A stretch of DNA of 64,000 nt from Eonycteris spelaea. Its lineage: Eukaryota > Chordata > Mammalia > Chiroptera > Pteropodidae. Numbering within the stretch: position 1 is the first letter of the stretch; every line of letters begins with the position of its first letter. The position numbers and the translations under genes are program-made. Positions 34,346 to 46,715 of the stretch are shown here, one piece after another. The notes under the pieces were generated by a model that was not told the DNA's origin, did no database searches, and saw only the letters and a program-made list of their open reading frames with translations. The stretch lies in the NCBI GenBank assembly GCA_003508835.1, contig PUFA01000070.1, forward strand, positions 7,006,001-7,070,000. Reading direction: 5' to 3'.

Positions 34346-36214
34346 TTACTATGGCCCATGACCTAATGAGAATATAAAAATTGACAGGGCCGTGAAAGGC
34401 AACACTATTTCCAATGCCAACTCAAAGCATAATGAATTGCAGTTCTTTTTTATTATAGTGATTTATGTCATTATATTTAGTTATTCATATGTATGTGCAT
34501 CTCACTAATTTCTGAGACTACTGAATTCATGAACTCTGTTTCTCCTACATTCAGGTTCTCTTGAAAACTTTTAGTGATGAACATAAATTAATTTAATGAA
34601 GGAATAAATGAACAAATTAGCTGGTAAATAAAGGGAAAGTATGACATTCTTTAGGTAATTAGCATAAAATCAATTAACACAAATTTCTCATAATGTTATT
34701 TTCTTTAAGGTACCCATGCTCTTTGGGGATCCTCTTCAGAGTGTCCTGATACCATGATATTATGCCTCTGTGTTTTTGTGCCACTTATAAAGGCAGATTA
34801 TGGCATGAAATATTAGTTCTCAACAATTGATGTCCAGAAGAGCCATTTTTTTTTTCAGAGTTCCTTAGTGATTTTTATTTTTTGTGTATTACACTACAAT
34901 AATCTTTGAAGACTACTTTTCACAAGCTTTAACTTAATATCTAAAACTTTCCATCATAATTTTAAGTAGTTGCAAAGGGTGTAACCTCAGGAGTATTGTA
35001 AATATAAAAATTTTAAGAAAATACATTTAGTCATTCTTTTTAATATATCCAAGAAAATATAAATACCCTGATGATTTGACACTGAACATTTAAAAGAAAA
35101 CATGAAAAGACTTTATTAAATAGTTGAAAAATTAACACTATTCATTTTTCTCCTTTAATTCATCTATCCCATTTTATTTTCACCAGAGAATGTAATCTTA
35201 ATTCGAATGTCTTATGATTAGAGTTTTAATGATCATATTATCATAGTTCTATGCAAAAAAAAAAAAAAAAGAAAAAAAAAGAAAAGAAAAAAAACTATAT
35301 AAATTAAATTACTTTTAAAAACAGACTGTGATTCTGGATTCAGTTATCATTATGATTATCAGTAGCACATTTTTAAATCAAAAGATTTCAAAGCATTTCA
35401 CGTTTTTATAATAAAAATATAAAATAAAATAAAATATCATTGTAAATTCATTCTTTAATGAGATGATAGTATTCCTCCTGATTTAGGTTATATACCCAAT
35501 GGTGATTATTATTTTTGACCAGAATAAGAAAATTTTAACATCAATCTATTCTTAATGTTTAAAAAATTAATTATTGAGAAACTTTGTTCACATAAAGAAG
35601 TAGATTTCTTTGAAGTTTTGTAATAACAATGTAATATGACCCTTTGAACTCCTTTTAAGTTACATGTAAAAAATTTCAGTAATTCATTACCAAAAATTAT
35701 GTTTAATTGTCCACAAGCTGTTAATTCAATTGGGTGTCTTAATTTTGTTGAAAAGAATTAATTAGAAATCACTGTTCTTTCAGAAAGATTTGTTTTTTAG
35801 TTATTAATGGTATTTACTTTCTCAACATCAACATCAATATTTGAAATTACCTCTGTATTTGGTGTCCAATAGGATTTCACATGCCAGAGATGTTATGCCA
35901 GTGGTAGATGAGGTCTAGTTTTGTGAACTAAAAGACTCGGTATTAAAAGAGATGTGGTAATTGAAAATCAGGATAATCCAAGTACATTCTCAGGAATATT
36001 CATTTTAGGAATAATACATATGGAACTGAGAATTTCAAAACGGATTCTCTTTGAACTATTTGAGCCCCTACACTTCATTGGAAAATCTTTATGTGCCCTA
36101 AAGATATGTATACTTTTTTTGTAAAATTGATAACCTTAGATAGTAGCCCAAAAAGGATCTGATACAATAAAATCTTTGGGCCTTCTTTTTTGAGGGGTAT
36201 AAAGTAAACCCTTT
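34346..36214. other. Unassigned AT-rich stretch with A-rich tract
   Basis: No gene was recognised. An A-rich tract (A16, then GA9- and GAAAAGA-type runs) lies at about 35253-35294, and an (AAAAT)n run lies at about 35412-35435. Neither is attached to an element I could name. Confidence 0.4.
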
Positions 36215-36590
36215 AAATTTTTTTATTGAGGTGAAATTCACACAACATACAAGCAACCATTTTAAGTTACAACTTAGTAGTATTTAGTGCATTCACATGC
36301 AACACAATCCCTACTTCTAATTTAAAACATTTTAATTACCTGAAAACATCCTGCATCCATTAAGTAGCTAATCTCAATTCCCCATATCCCCAACCTGACA
36401 GCCACTATTTTGCTTTCTTTCTGTATAGATTTGCCTATTTTAGATTTCATATAAATAGAATCATACAGCATAGGACCTGTCTTTGAATTCTTTTACTTAG
36501 CATAATGTTTTCAAGGTTAAACCAAGTTGTAGAATGTATTGATACTTCATTCCTCTTTATAAATGGGTAATATTTCATTATATTTATTGA
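36215..36590 (-). mobile_element. L1 LINE 3' UTR fragment
   Basis: Reverse complement of an old L1 3' UTR: tttttttattgaggtgaaattcacacaacatacaagcaaccattttaag, gtgcattcacatgcaacacaatccc, atttcatataaatagaatcatacagcatagg and ttttacttagcataatgttttcaagg. No coding part. Confidence 0.8.
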
Positions 36591-37009
36591 AATAGTCATA
36601 ATTTATTTCAAATTAAAATTCTAAGAATTCACGGACTTCTCAAAAGGCAATTCATCAACTCCTCTAAAGGCAATGCATAGATTCTCAAGGGCTCATTGAT
36701 CACAGATTACAAACCCCAAATAAGACTGTGACAGTGGATAAGCTCATATGATATGAGAATGACAGTGAAATAAGAGGCCAGGGGCAGAATGTTGGAAAAT
36801 ACCAATACTAAGGAACAGGTAAAGGAAGAGAAACCTGGATAGATACAGAAAGAATTAGAAATACAGAATGAGACAGCCAAAGTAAAACTTCAAAAGCATG
36901 GAATAAGCATGGTGTCACATGGTAGAGAAAGGAAAACAAACACACACAAAATTGTCCACTAAATTTAGCAAAGAGAGAACACAGCTGAAAATGATTTATT
37001 TGGAGTCAT
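36591..37009. other. Unassigned stretch, possibly decayed L2
   Basis: Purine-rich text between the L1 and the RTE remnant. Some segments resemble a reversed L2, but the match is too weak to name. Confidence 0.35.
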
Positions 37010-37835
37010 AAGGAATGGGACTAGACTCAGAGAAAGAAGGAGAAAAAAATTGGTGGAAGATATCAATAACAAGTTATGTAGATGACACCATCTTGCTGGC
37101 AGCAAGAAGCACTAATTTGAAAAAACTTTTGATGAAAGTGAAAAAAGAAAGTGCTAAAAAAAATGTATTTAACATCAGAAGACAAAATCATTACTACAGA
37201 AGAAATACACAACTTTAACACAGACAATAAAAATATTAAAATTGTTGAAGAATTTGCTTACTTTGGTTCCATCATCAATTCAAATGGAGACTGAAGCCAA
37301 GAAATCAATAGAATAGAAGGCTGAGACTCAGATGGGCAGCAATGGAAGAATTAAGAAAGATCATTAAGAGCAAAGATGTGTTGTTAGAGATCAAGACAAA
37401 GATCATCCAGACCCTCACACTCCCAAATACTATGTATGGATGTGAAAGTTGGACAGCGAAGAAGGGTGATAGAAAAAAAAAAAAAAAGATTCATCTGAAA
37501 TACAGTGTTGGAGGAGAGCTGGACCACCAGAAAGATGAACGAGTGGGTCCTGAAACATCATAGGAAGCAAAAATGACAAAACTGAAGCTGTCCTACCTCA
37601 GACACATCAGGAGGAGGCAGGGTTCTTTGGAAAAGACAATAATGTTGAGAAAAATAGAAGGCAGCAGGAAAAGAGAAAGACCAAATATGAGATGGATTGA
37701 CTCCATAAAAGAAGCCATAGGCAGGAGTCTAGAGGAACGAGTAGGGCTGTTGAGGACAGGATATTGTGGACATAATCATTCATAAGGTCTCCAGGAGTCA
37801 GAGCCAACTCAATTGCACTAAATACACACAGATTG
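37010..37835 (+). mobile_element. RTE/BovB-clade LINE remnant, 5'-truncated
   Basis: Three plus-strand frames (about 37015-37218, 37342-37563 and 37573-37785) line up in order with the end of an RTE-clade ORF. First comes the reverse transcriptase core with SYVDDTILLA (the YxDD catalytic box, A replaced by V) and LLMKVKKES. Then comes TLPNTMYGCESWTAKKGDR, and then LKLSYLRHIRRRQGSLEKTIML, RPNMRWIDSIKEAIG and, after a shift, SRSQSQL. The order and wording are those of BovB-like elements. Endonuclease and early RT are absent, and frameshifts, stops (for example near 37291) and an A15 run break it, so it is dead. The exact subfamily is not determined. Confidence 0.85.
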
Positions 37836-38364
37836 CAAGTAACTCGAGGAATAAATGGAGAAAGAGAAAACTGGGAAATGCAAACATCATTTTCAAGAGA
37901 CTTAACTGTGAAAGAGAAAGAGGTTTATTGCTAGTGCAGGCTGTGGACATAACAGTATTTTTGAAGACGTGAGGTCACAGAATATTTTTATATTCTGAAG
38001 AAAAATTGTATGAAGAGATTAATGATAAGGAGCTAATATAAGTAATTCAAGAAATGAGAAAGGTAGAAATTCCAGGGCCCAGCAGGAGGTTAACTACATA
38101 ACTACTGAATTAATATAGGCTAGATAAGACTTGAGTTAAAGGAAAAGATGTCTGGTGCTAAAATTTTGCTTAATGGGTGTCAGTATATCAGGAGATAACC
38201 GTGATTAAGAGGAACAGAAAGTGATGTTTCTGGATTACCAAATCCTCAAATGATCAGGGATTTCTACAAGTGTTTAAAAGAACATGCTTAAAAAGTGGCA
38301 TTGAGGAGCTATGATAATGATAAGCCAGATCTCTAAGAAACAACTAAATTAAAAAGTACACTCT
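37836..38364. other. Unassigned stretch after the RTE remnant
   Basis: Purine-rich sequence without a recognised gene. The RTE 3' end, near actcaattgcactaaatacacaca, falls at the left edge. Confidence 0.35.
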
Positions 38365-39330
38365 GAGTCAGCCATTTAACAAGCCTCTTGAGTGCCTTCT
38401 CTTTACTGAGAACTGTGCTAAGGACTTGGGTTATAAATAAGGATCTTTCAGTAGTTTTTAATCAGTGATACTCCTCAAGGGAAGAGTGTCTATAAAAATC
38501 ACTGAAGGATTCACAGAAGGCCCAGAAGATTACCTATGTCCTTTCTGGGTGGGGGGGGGGTGGATTAAGCAGTTTTTGTTATTGTCATTTTAATATACCA
38601 GATTTCTAAGAGTGATTAGTAGTAAATAGCTATGAAAAGTTGGAATAAAACACAATCTGTCTTATACATAGACAAGATGCCACATTGTGAAATGACTACA
38701 AATAAATAAAAACCTTTAATGGAAATATGTAAAAATGCTATGGAAACAGAGAGTGAGAGTGTTCACCACACCTAAATGTAGGGTAGATGGGAAAGTCCGA
38801 TGGAGGAGGGACCATTTATGTTCATTCTCAGCCAATGTGTTTTCTAGGTTTAGAAAAGGCGAGCAGCCTATGCAGGTGGCTGTGAGAATCATGAGGTCAG
38901 AAAAATAGCCTGAAGCCGTATTTTGAAGGACCTTGCATGTATGGTATTTGTACTTGTCCCTACAAGGAATTCTGAAAGTGAGGTGGAGATTGGAAGATGT
39001 CAAACAAAGCAGCAAATGAAATAAAGCAGTTTATCTTTGGATATGTTAACCTCTGCGGCAGTGTAAAGAATTGGTTTTGGAAGGGAACTGGAGTGAAGAA
39101 CACATATTAAAAGATTAATAAATTTATTCAGACTAAAGCTGATAAAAGCCAACTAGAGCAGAGACAAGGAAATGAACAGGAAAGCAAGGATTCAGGGAAA
39201 ACTTGGGACACATAGTGTAGATATTTTGAATAGTGGAAAGAGTCAAGAGGGACTCCATGTTCATTAACATAAACTGGAACAAATAGGTGATGGTGACATT
39301 GACCAAGGTAGGAGACTCCATAAGAAAAAT
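38365..39330 (-). mobile_element. L2 LINE fragments
   Basis: Left part (38365-38455) shows the reversed L2 3' end: cctcttgagtgccttctctttactgagaactgtgctaaggacttgggttataaataagg. From about 38720 to 39330 L2 text in the same orientation continues, for example gaaggaccttgcatgtatggtatttgtac and gtcaagagggactccatgttcatt. Strong divergence. A G10 run lies at 38551-38560. Confidence 0.55.
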
Positions 39331-40299
39331 AAATTCCTCAAGGCCAGGGTACCATAGGCTAAATCAAACCATATGTATAAAGTAAACTAATGCCAAATAA
39401 AAAATTCTATGATTTCTTTTGCTTTGCACTTAGATAATTGATATTCCACATAAAAGTTATGACCATATGCTTGATTTGCTGACAGCTCAAGCTTCTGTAT
39501 TTTTTGTTTTCAAAGAAGTGAAGCTACAAATGAAGTGAGCCATTCTCTAGCTCACTTTCCACACAAATAAATCAGAAATTGTACAGACTGTCAGTGGAAT
39601 TTGGGGGAAATATGAATACAAAGAAGAACCTCCTCTTCCTTTTTCCCCTCTACCCCTTTGCATAAGGGATGAAAATGGGTCAGACATTTACAGCAGCTAC
39701 TGCCCGAACTTTATTTATTGTGGTATAAGGGTGATTGCTGTGCTCTTCCAACAAAAGCAAAATGGCAGCATTTAAATGAACTGACACATCAGATCTCCTC
39801 AGCTGTTCTTTAAAAGCAGTACATTAATCAGGGGATAAACAAGGTATTGTCACCCTGACAAAATTTTAAAAGACTGCATCAGAGAAATCTGTTGAAATTA
39901 CTGCTCTTGAATACAAACAAGGGTATGACATTTTCACAAAGGACACTATATCTCAGAAATCTTTGGCTGTTTCTCTTTTAATCTTTCTAAAGAATGCTTT
40001 CTTGATTAGTAACCTGATTCTATAGAACATTTTAGTGCCTGAGCCTCCCTCGAAATAGGTGTGTTAAGTATGATCTGAAGGCACTTTTCCCTCTAGGAGT
40101 GACTCATGTTGGCAAATTTTTAGGGCTTTCTTTAAATAAATTCTCTTCTAATTTTATTGCTATTTTACTTTTGATCTTTGTCTTTAGCAAACTAGTTATA
40201 GTTTCCTAAATGCTTTGTTTGACTCATTCTTTCTTCTGCACGACATACCCAAATTTAATTATGTATATGACACTTGACCATCTAAAAATCTTAGCAGAC
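39331..40299. other. Unassigned, non-repetitive-looking stretch
   Basis: This kilobase shows no repeat I can name and no gene. Its centre, about 39480-40010, is less AT-biased than its surroundings and is discussed as a possible conserved non-coding element under findings. Confidence 0.4.
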
Positions 40300-40625
40300 T
40301 GTACCTTTCTCTAGCATACATACATACTCACATCTTTGCTTGACGTCAAGACTCTAAAATCTACTGTTAAGCTAATTCCCAAACTTTGTCACCCATGGCT
40401 ATCTGCACATGTTCTCCTTTTAGCTAATGAGATACTTTTTGCCTTTCCATGCCTATATTTTGAATTCTTACCTCTTTTCCAGTTCAGTTGCTATCTCTTT
40501 GATGATTTCATTTTTATTTTCTCCTAAAATTACCTCTGCCTTTAAATATTATTTTTCAGTATATTTTGTATCTCAAATATTTTATTTTTGCAAAAGGAAT
40601 GTGCTTCTTTTTTGAACTATTTTTA
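40300..40625 (+). mobile_element. Diverged L2-like fragment
   Basis: Text such as ggctatctgcacatgttctccttttagctaatgagatactttttgcctttcc and gatttcatttttattttctcctaaaattacctctgcctttaaa resembles the L2 3' region in plus orientation. The two overlapping 62-63 codon frames here are its remains. Confidence 0.45.
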
Positions 40626-41149
40626 GTAAATGTAGTCTGTATTGCCACATGGATGAGTAAGTATGTTGAGAGTGAACTTTTTTTTTTTAAGAGGCAGAGT
40701 TAGTAGTTATTTGCAGGGAAAGGAGAGCTTAAAGATTAGGTGAAGTTTCTATTTGACCTAGAAGGCAAAAGAGAAGTTAAGAAGGGCTCCTTGTGAGCTT
40801 GGAGTGTGCAGTAAACTCTGATATACAGTTTGTTAAATCCTTCCATTTATGTGTCATCTATCTTCCTGTTTCTTGGTCCTTCCACATTCTTCAGTCTTTC
40901 CCCTGGTAAAGGAAGGCACTTCCTCAGACCCAGATATCTCCAGTTGCATTTTGTTGAGCTAGAGATAAATTTAACTCTCATAAATTACTATAATGAAGAA
41001 ATATAAGTACTATAAGCTGGAGTTTTAAGCTTTAAGAATCATCCCAGGATACTAGTCAGAAATGAAGATTCTCAGATCCCACCTTAGACTTTATGAATTA
41101 GACCCTTATCGGCACAGTAAGCCCAGGAAAAAAATCAAGACTGAGAAAA
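40626..41149. other. Unassigned stretch
   Basis: No gene or named repeat was recognised; a T10 run lies at about 40679-40688. Confidence 0.35.
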
Positions 41150-41404
41150 AAAAAACCAAAAACATAGCTTTCATTATTCATAAATATATTGTCACTTTAG
41201 GATATTCTAAATAGATTTTTAGATTAATAGTTGACATCTAACAAGAGAGATTAGAAGGTTTATTGACATAGGATTAAATACAGAGATCTATTTTATTTCT
41301 CTGTAACAAACAGAAAATTAAATTTTAAGTAGATGTCATATACATTATATCAAACTTATGAAATACCCAGGAATCTCCCTTCTGTAGAAAACATAGAGTA
41401 CTAC

Positions 41405-41791
41405 TGTATTAATCTGCTCCTGCTGCCATAACAAAATACCACAGATTGATGCCTTAAACAATAGAAATTTATTTTTCACAATTTTGGAGCCTAGGAATCC
41501 AAGATCAAGGTGCCAGCAAAGCAGATTTTATTCTAAAGTTTCACAAGATACGTTCTCTTATGTTGACATGTTGGCCATTTTCTTGCTGTGTGTTCACATG
41601 ACCTCTTCTTTTTGTGCTGAGAGAGAGACTTTCCACTTTACACAAAGCCCTTAATGCTATCGGGTCAGGGCCCACGATATGACCTCACTCGACCTTCATT
41701 ACCTCCAAAAGGCCCTTTCTCTAAATACAGTCACATTGAGGGTTAAAGTTTCAACATATGATACTTGGGGAGCACAATTCATTCCATAGCA
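41405..41791 (-). mobile_element. MLT1 LTR inserted in L1
   Basis: Complete reversed LTR: left end tgtattaatctgctcctgctgccataacaaaatacc, right end acaattcattccatagca, with tcgggtcagggcccacgatatgacctcactcgacc and aaatacagtcacattgagggtt between. TG...CA ends are kept. No exact flanking duplication was seen. The L1 text continues on both sides, so the LTR is younger than that L1. Confidence 0.87.
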
Positions 41792-43013
41792 AGTATTGAA
41801 AGAATATACATAAAAATTAGATAAATACCCCATTGGAAACTCAACAAAATGTAAATTCTCTCCAAATTAATCACTTGCAATCCAAATCCACTTCAACATG
41901 GACTTGAAAAACTGATTCTATAATTCTATGCCATATAGAATTATATTTCTTATATATTTATATAATTCTATCACTTATATGAAAAAAGAAAAGGCCAAAA
42001 ATATCCTTGACAATACTGATGAAGAATAGAATACAAAATGTTCTTTTTCTTCAGATTTCAAGTACACATAAAGCTATATTAATAGAGCAGGATGATATTA
42101 TAGAGGGATAACCAAATAAACCAATGGAACTGAATTATAGCCCAGAAATGTATCTAACAACACAGATGTTTATTATAAAACTGAAGTGACTGTGCATATC
42201 AACAGAGAAAAGAAGAGCTTTCCATTAGTGGTGCCAGAACAACTGAGTTGCCATAAGGGGAAAAAAAATCAGAAAGAAAATGGATTCTATCTCACAAAAT
42301 ATACAAAAATATATTCCAATGGGATTGATTTAAATGTAAAAGGGACATTTATAAAAAGTGTATAATAAAATAATAATATATCTTTCATCTTGGTAAAGAG
42401 ATTTTTTAAAACACAGAAAGCACTTATTAAAAAGAAAAAGACTATAAATTGAAGGGTATAAATTTAATTGCATGTATAATTGAATTGTATGTATACTTAA
42501 CATATGTTTAATTGAAGAATTTCTATTCATCAAAAGTCAAGGAGAGTAAAGACAAGATACCAGGTGGGAGATTTTTGCATACCATACAATGTACGAAAGA
42601 CCAATATTCAAATATATTTTGAACTCCTTTAAGTTGGTAAGAAAAAACAACCTAAAGTAGATAGAAATGGGCAAAATTTTGAATAGGCAAACCAGAAAGA
42701 GAAATCAAAAGGTTAATAAATAAGAAAAGATGATCAATAGCATTGATGATTAAAGAAATGCTTTTAAAAACTACAACATAATACGATTTTATACCCACTA
42801 GATTGGCAAAAATTGAAAAAGCAGACAATAATCAGTGTTGGTGAGCACATGGAATAATGAGAAATATCCATTGTGGGGCGGAGGTCTAAACTGTTAAACT
42901 ACTTTAAAAAATTCATTTTCTATGACTCTGAATTTATACATTATCCCTAGAGAAATTAATGCACATCCTCTAAGAGATGCACACAAGTATGTTCAGAACA
43001 ATATAAATCATAA

Positions 43014-43015
<2 letters not shown>

Positions 43016-43076
<61 letters not shown>
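43016..43076. repeat. (GA)n microsatellite, about 30 units
   Basis: A perfect AG/GA dinucleotide repeat of about 60 bp inside the L1 remnant. It produces long Arg-Glu or Ser-Leu runs in frames on both strands (42922-43194 and 42970-43221), which are artefacts. The purity suggests recent expansion. Confidence 0.95.
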
Positions 43077-43080
<4 letters not shown>

Positions 43081-43180
43081 CTGAAAAAAACACACACAAA
43101 AACAACCATCAATGTCAAATGGATGTATAAATATAATAAAACTAAAGAGAAAAATAGAAAAAATATTGCCACAAAAGTCA

Positions 43181-45739
43181 AGGTATTGGTTTAGAAAGGA
43201 GAGAAGATAGAAATGACACACATAAGAGGATGGCTTCCAAGGTCTGAAAAGTTTTATTTCCTTATGGAGGTAAGTGGTTACATAGCATTTGCTTTATGAT
43301 TATTATTTAACTTTCCAGATGTGTCATATAGGGTTTTATACACTCCTCTGGATATGTAGGATATATCACAATTGGAAGGAATATAATTTAGTCACTTCTA
43401 GACCCAAGAACCATCTTAATTCAGTAATAAAATGTTCATTAGATTTAATAATCAAAGATTTTTGTCTGACTTTAAAGTTTATCATTTCTTTCCTCAGTTC
43501 TGTGCTCCTTTGATAACAGATTCCAACGACCTCAGTGGGGGAAAGAAGATCTACTTACTTTCTTCTCTATTTCCCAGGCTTGCACATCTCCTTCTGCTCC
43601 CTGCTCTCAACAGCTGCCTGCCCCTCATTCTTTATTCCTCCAGAATTGGGGACAATAGGAGAAGAAAATGGGGAGGGAATAAAAAGTTCTTCCTTAACAA
43701 CAGGTACAATCACTATCAGGCTTTTATGTTCTTTGGGCTTGGAGAATGCTTACATTTGACTCCATCCCTCTTGAGATTAGTTCTTGTGTAATCTTCCAGT
43801 GTGGCTGCTACAAGGAGGCAGTGCCTGTTCTCCGGCTGGACATTTAAGAACCTAAACAAATGAAAGATGATAAAGGCAAACAAAATCTTCAGCTCTGCAT
43901 CTGTGGGTAAAGGTCAATTTCTTTGTGCTGAGGTTGAACGTCAAGAAGCAATCTTGATTGAGGTTTCCTATAAATGATCAGGCTGGATCCTACTCACCCA
44001 GGAGGCCCACTGGACCACAGGAAAGAAACGCCTCTCCACCATTACTCTTAGTGCAGCAAGTTTTAGATTTCTTCGCATTGAGCCCTACTCTAGTGCACAT
44101 GCACCCTGGGGACAAATTCCAGTTCTCAACTCAAATTCAGCCCCATGGAGGGCTAGGGTAGAGAAGAAAAATATGGCACTGTCTCCAAAGCTCCTATAAA
44201 TCTTAAATATAATAATAATTTAAAAAGCCATATCCTGGTCTCTTCATGCCTAATACTTTTTTGTCTATTAGATAGGTGTTTTGCTAAAACTTTGTTGTTG
44301 TCACCATTGCCATTGTTTGCTTTATCTTTTGAAATGCAAGAATTCTTTCCACCTTATGACTTTTCTCCATCTGTTGAGACCTTAGTAGAATGAGTCCCAT
44401 TTTAACAACCTGTCACAACACTTTGAACTAATATGCTTCACACGTCTACATACTGGTCCGAAGGACCTATCTATTCCTTTTCAAAGTTCTGCATGTTGCT
44501 TTCCATTGGTTTTCCCCTTCTACTGACCCTTACCAGAGCAGAATAACAAAAAAAACTAAGGCAGTTATCATTCATCCTTTTGTTTTCTTTGTCTTAATGG
44601 GACTGTACACATTTATTATCCATTTACTGCATATTGTAAGATACAAAAGAGAAAAAAAATTAGCTTTATAAATAATTTAATCAAAAGACCAGGAACTAGT
44701 TCTTATTCTGCCCCCATGGTACCAGGTAAAGTGCTTTGTTTGAGGCTATATTGTAAATGAATTAAATAATAAATGAAACAAAAAATTTCTTTGAACACTT
44801 AATTTTTAAAAAACGCATGCTTCCTGTATTAAATATTGTATACTATTGAAATAATATACTCTACTAAATATTTATGTGACAGCTAAGTAATTATCTAAGC
44901 AATGAAAGAAAAGCTCAATAATTTTTCTTACTTAGGTTTTATGATTGCAAGTGAATGAGTGTGTATGTTTAATGAGCTCCTGGTATTATCAGAAATTTTC
45001 AATTATTGTGAAGCTGCAGTTAGTATATCTTATTGCAACAATTTCTCTCAGCATGCAACTCTGTCTTAGGAAAGAAGTTAAACATCTTATGGCTTACTTT
45101 GTTTCTTTTTTATTTTATTCTTTTATCTTGACAATTGTATAAATTTATTACAATCATTATGTGCATAAAAGTAGAATAACTGCCATTTATTTTACCAATT
45201 ACACATTAAATTACTCCCCAAACGAGCACAGTAAAAAAGAAAGAAAAAAATTTTTAAATCCTCAGCATTTCTTACCTTGAAAAGAACAGGAATTTGTCAC
45301 CAAAGATACCATTTTTGTCTGAAAACAACCACCTGTATTTTTAGATAAGCTCATGACATATTTCAACACATGAAATGGTTGTTTCTGAACATGTGGGAGT
45401 TTTCACATACTAAACTGAATGTAAATCTAAAATAATATTCACCAAGTATAAAAAACAAAGATATACTCTAAGGATAAGTATAGATTATGTACAAACAAAC
45501 ATTTTTCTTTTCACAAGGAACTCCCATCCCCTTTTAACTAAACTCCTTTTTCACTTAATTTAAAAAAGTGATATTTTCATTTATTTATTGGATTTTTGTC
45601 AAAATGCCATCAGAAGACTTTTCTATTAGATACAGCTTGATAGTAACTATAATGACTCATTAATGACCTTCAACATAAAAGGGGTTAAAATACAGTAGTT
45701 TGTAATTATCTGGATAAAGAAGAACAAATAGACTAGATC
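43181..45739. other. Unassigned stretch
   Basis: No gene was confirmed. The part 43500-44170 is less AT-rich and holds overlapping frames of 119, 74 and 67 codons in different phases, without any family resemblance or coding bias I can see; it may be an unrecognised LTR or unique sequence. The rest is AT-rich. Confidence 0.4.
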
Positions 45740-45930
45740 TTAAATGTTCTCACCACAAAAACAGTAATTATGTGAGCTGATAGAAGTGTTAGCTAGCACA
45801 ATGGCAGTAATCATTTGCAATATATAAATGTATCAGATAACACATACACTTTAAACTTATATAATGTTACATGCCAATCATACTTCAATAAAGCTGAGAG
45901 GGAAAGAATAAAACAAAAAAGCATATGAAA
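45740..45930 (+). mobile_element. L1 LINE 3' end
   Basis: The L1MA-like 3' terminus is clear: aaatgttctcaccacaaaaacagtaattatgtgagctgatagaagtgttagctagcacaatggcagtaatcatttgcaatatataaatgtatcagataacacatacactttaaac...caatcatacttcaataaagctgag, followed by an A-rich tail. Confidence 0.8.
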
Positions 45931-45989
45931 ACCTTGTGTAGCAGATATGTTGCTGACTCTATTTTATAGCAGATAATTTTTCTAAGACA

Positions 45990-46400
45990 ATTATGGTAAC
46001 CTCATCACCTGTGCCAGAAATTGCTTCAGGAATGGGTATATTGCCCAACTCTTGCTAATGAGACATGAAACCTTCTGAGGGGTTTGGAAAAAGTAAGTCT
46101 TATTCTTAAGAGAGATGTATAAGAAAAGCTCACCTCTCTTTCTTTTCTCATCTGATATGTTAAAAGAAGCCATCTTCTTACCCCCTGAATAATGAAGATA
46201 CCACCAAGGATGATGGAAGAGGGGAAAAATAGAAAATGTGGGTCTTTGGTACCATCCTTGAATAGCTAAATAAACCAACACTCAGGTCTATCCTACCTTT
46301 TACTGTTAGGTGAGATAATAATTTTCCCTATTGTTTAGCTTATTTGCATCAGAATTTCTTATTTCTTGTAGCTGAAAGCATACTAACCAGTATATGAAGT
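45990..46400 (-). mobile_element. Old interspersed repeat, probably LTR or hAT type
   Basis: Reading the minus strand gives text typical of an old mammalian repeat: aatagggaaaattattatctcacc, then aagatggcttcttttaac, and, further on, cccattcctgaagcaatttctggcacaggtgatgaggttaccataattgtctta. I remember the pattern but cannot place the family with certainty. The 96-codon minus-strand frame lies within it and is not a gene. Confidence 0.45.
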
Positions 46401-46420
46401 GATACGAGGAATTATTTTAA

Positions 46421-46442
46421 AACAACAACAACAACAACAAAA
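46421..46442. repeat. (AAC)n microsatellite
   Basis: A short run of AAC trinucleotides between two old repeats. Confidence 0.85.
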
Positions 46443-46489
46443 GAGAAGATAAATGCAAACACCAAAGCTATTTCAAAAGGGTGGCCGTA

Positions 46490-46715
46490 GTGGATGGTAT
46501 TGTCTATTGCAGTCAAAGGAGATAAATTTCAGCTTAATATGAAATGTTCTGTCAGAGTTGTCTGAATAGGTAGACCTGCTCCAGGAAGTAGTAAATTCTC
46601 TCTTACCAGAGATTGGCCAATCACATCTTAGTTATGTTGTAAATTAGAAGAATTAGACTATATAACCTCATAAGTCATTTCCAACACTGGAATTTCTTTG
46701 TTTCCATAGAAATTA
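46490..46715 (+). mobile_element. L3-like (CR1-clade) LINE 3' end
   Basis: The order of segments aaatttcagcttaatatgaaatgttctgtcagagttgtctgaataggtagacctgctccaggaagtagtaaattctctcttaccagagattggccaatcac and tagactatataacctcataagtcatttccaacactgg is that of CR1-type 3' ends (the rules: '...caggaagtagtgagctcc', '...gaccttcaaagtcccttccaac'). This is diverged and identified by pattern only. Confidence 0.55.

Larger units (their letters stand above)
41150..43180 (+). mobile_element. Old L1 LINE, ORF2 3' half, split by an MLT1 LTR
   Basis: The left part (41150-41404) includes atttctctgtaacaaacagaaaattaaattttaagtagatgtcat and aacttatgaaatacccaggaa, known L1 RT-region text. The right part (41792-43180) includes ctctccaaattaatcacttgcaatccaaatccac, atagcccagaaatgtatc, agggacatttataaaaagtg, atttctattcatcaaaagtcaaggag and ccactagattggcaaaaattgaaaaagcagac. 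All are in L1 order on the plus strand. No open frame survives. An MLT1 LTR (41405-41791) sits between the parts and a long GA repeat interrupts near the end. Confidence 0.8.

Noticed and set aside
42922..43221. Arg-Glu or Ser-Leu repeat proteins
   Set aside because: Encoded only by the GA microsatellite; both strands are open for the same trivial reason.
43432..43791. 119-codon plus-strand frame as a gene
   Set aside because: Another long frame overlaps it in a different phase on the same strand, and there is no recognisable domain or splice context.
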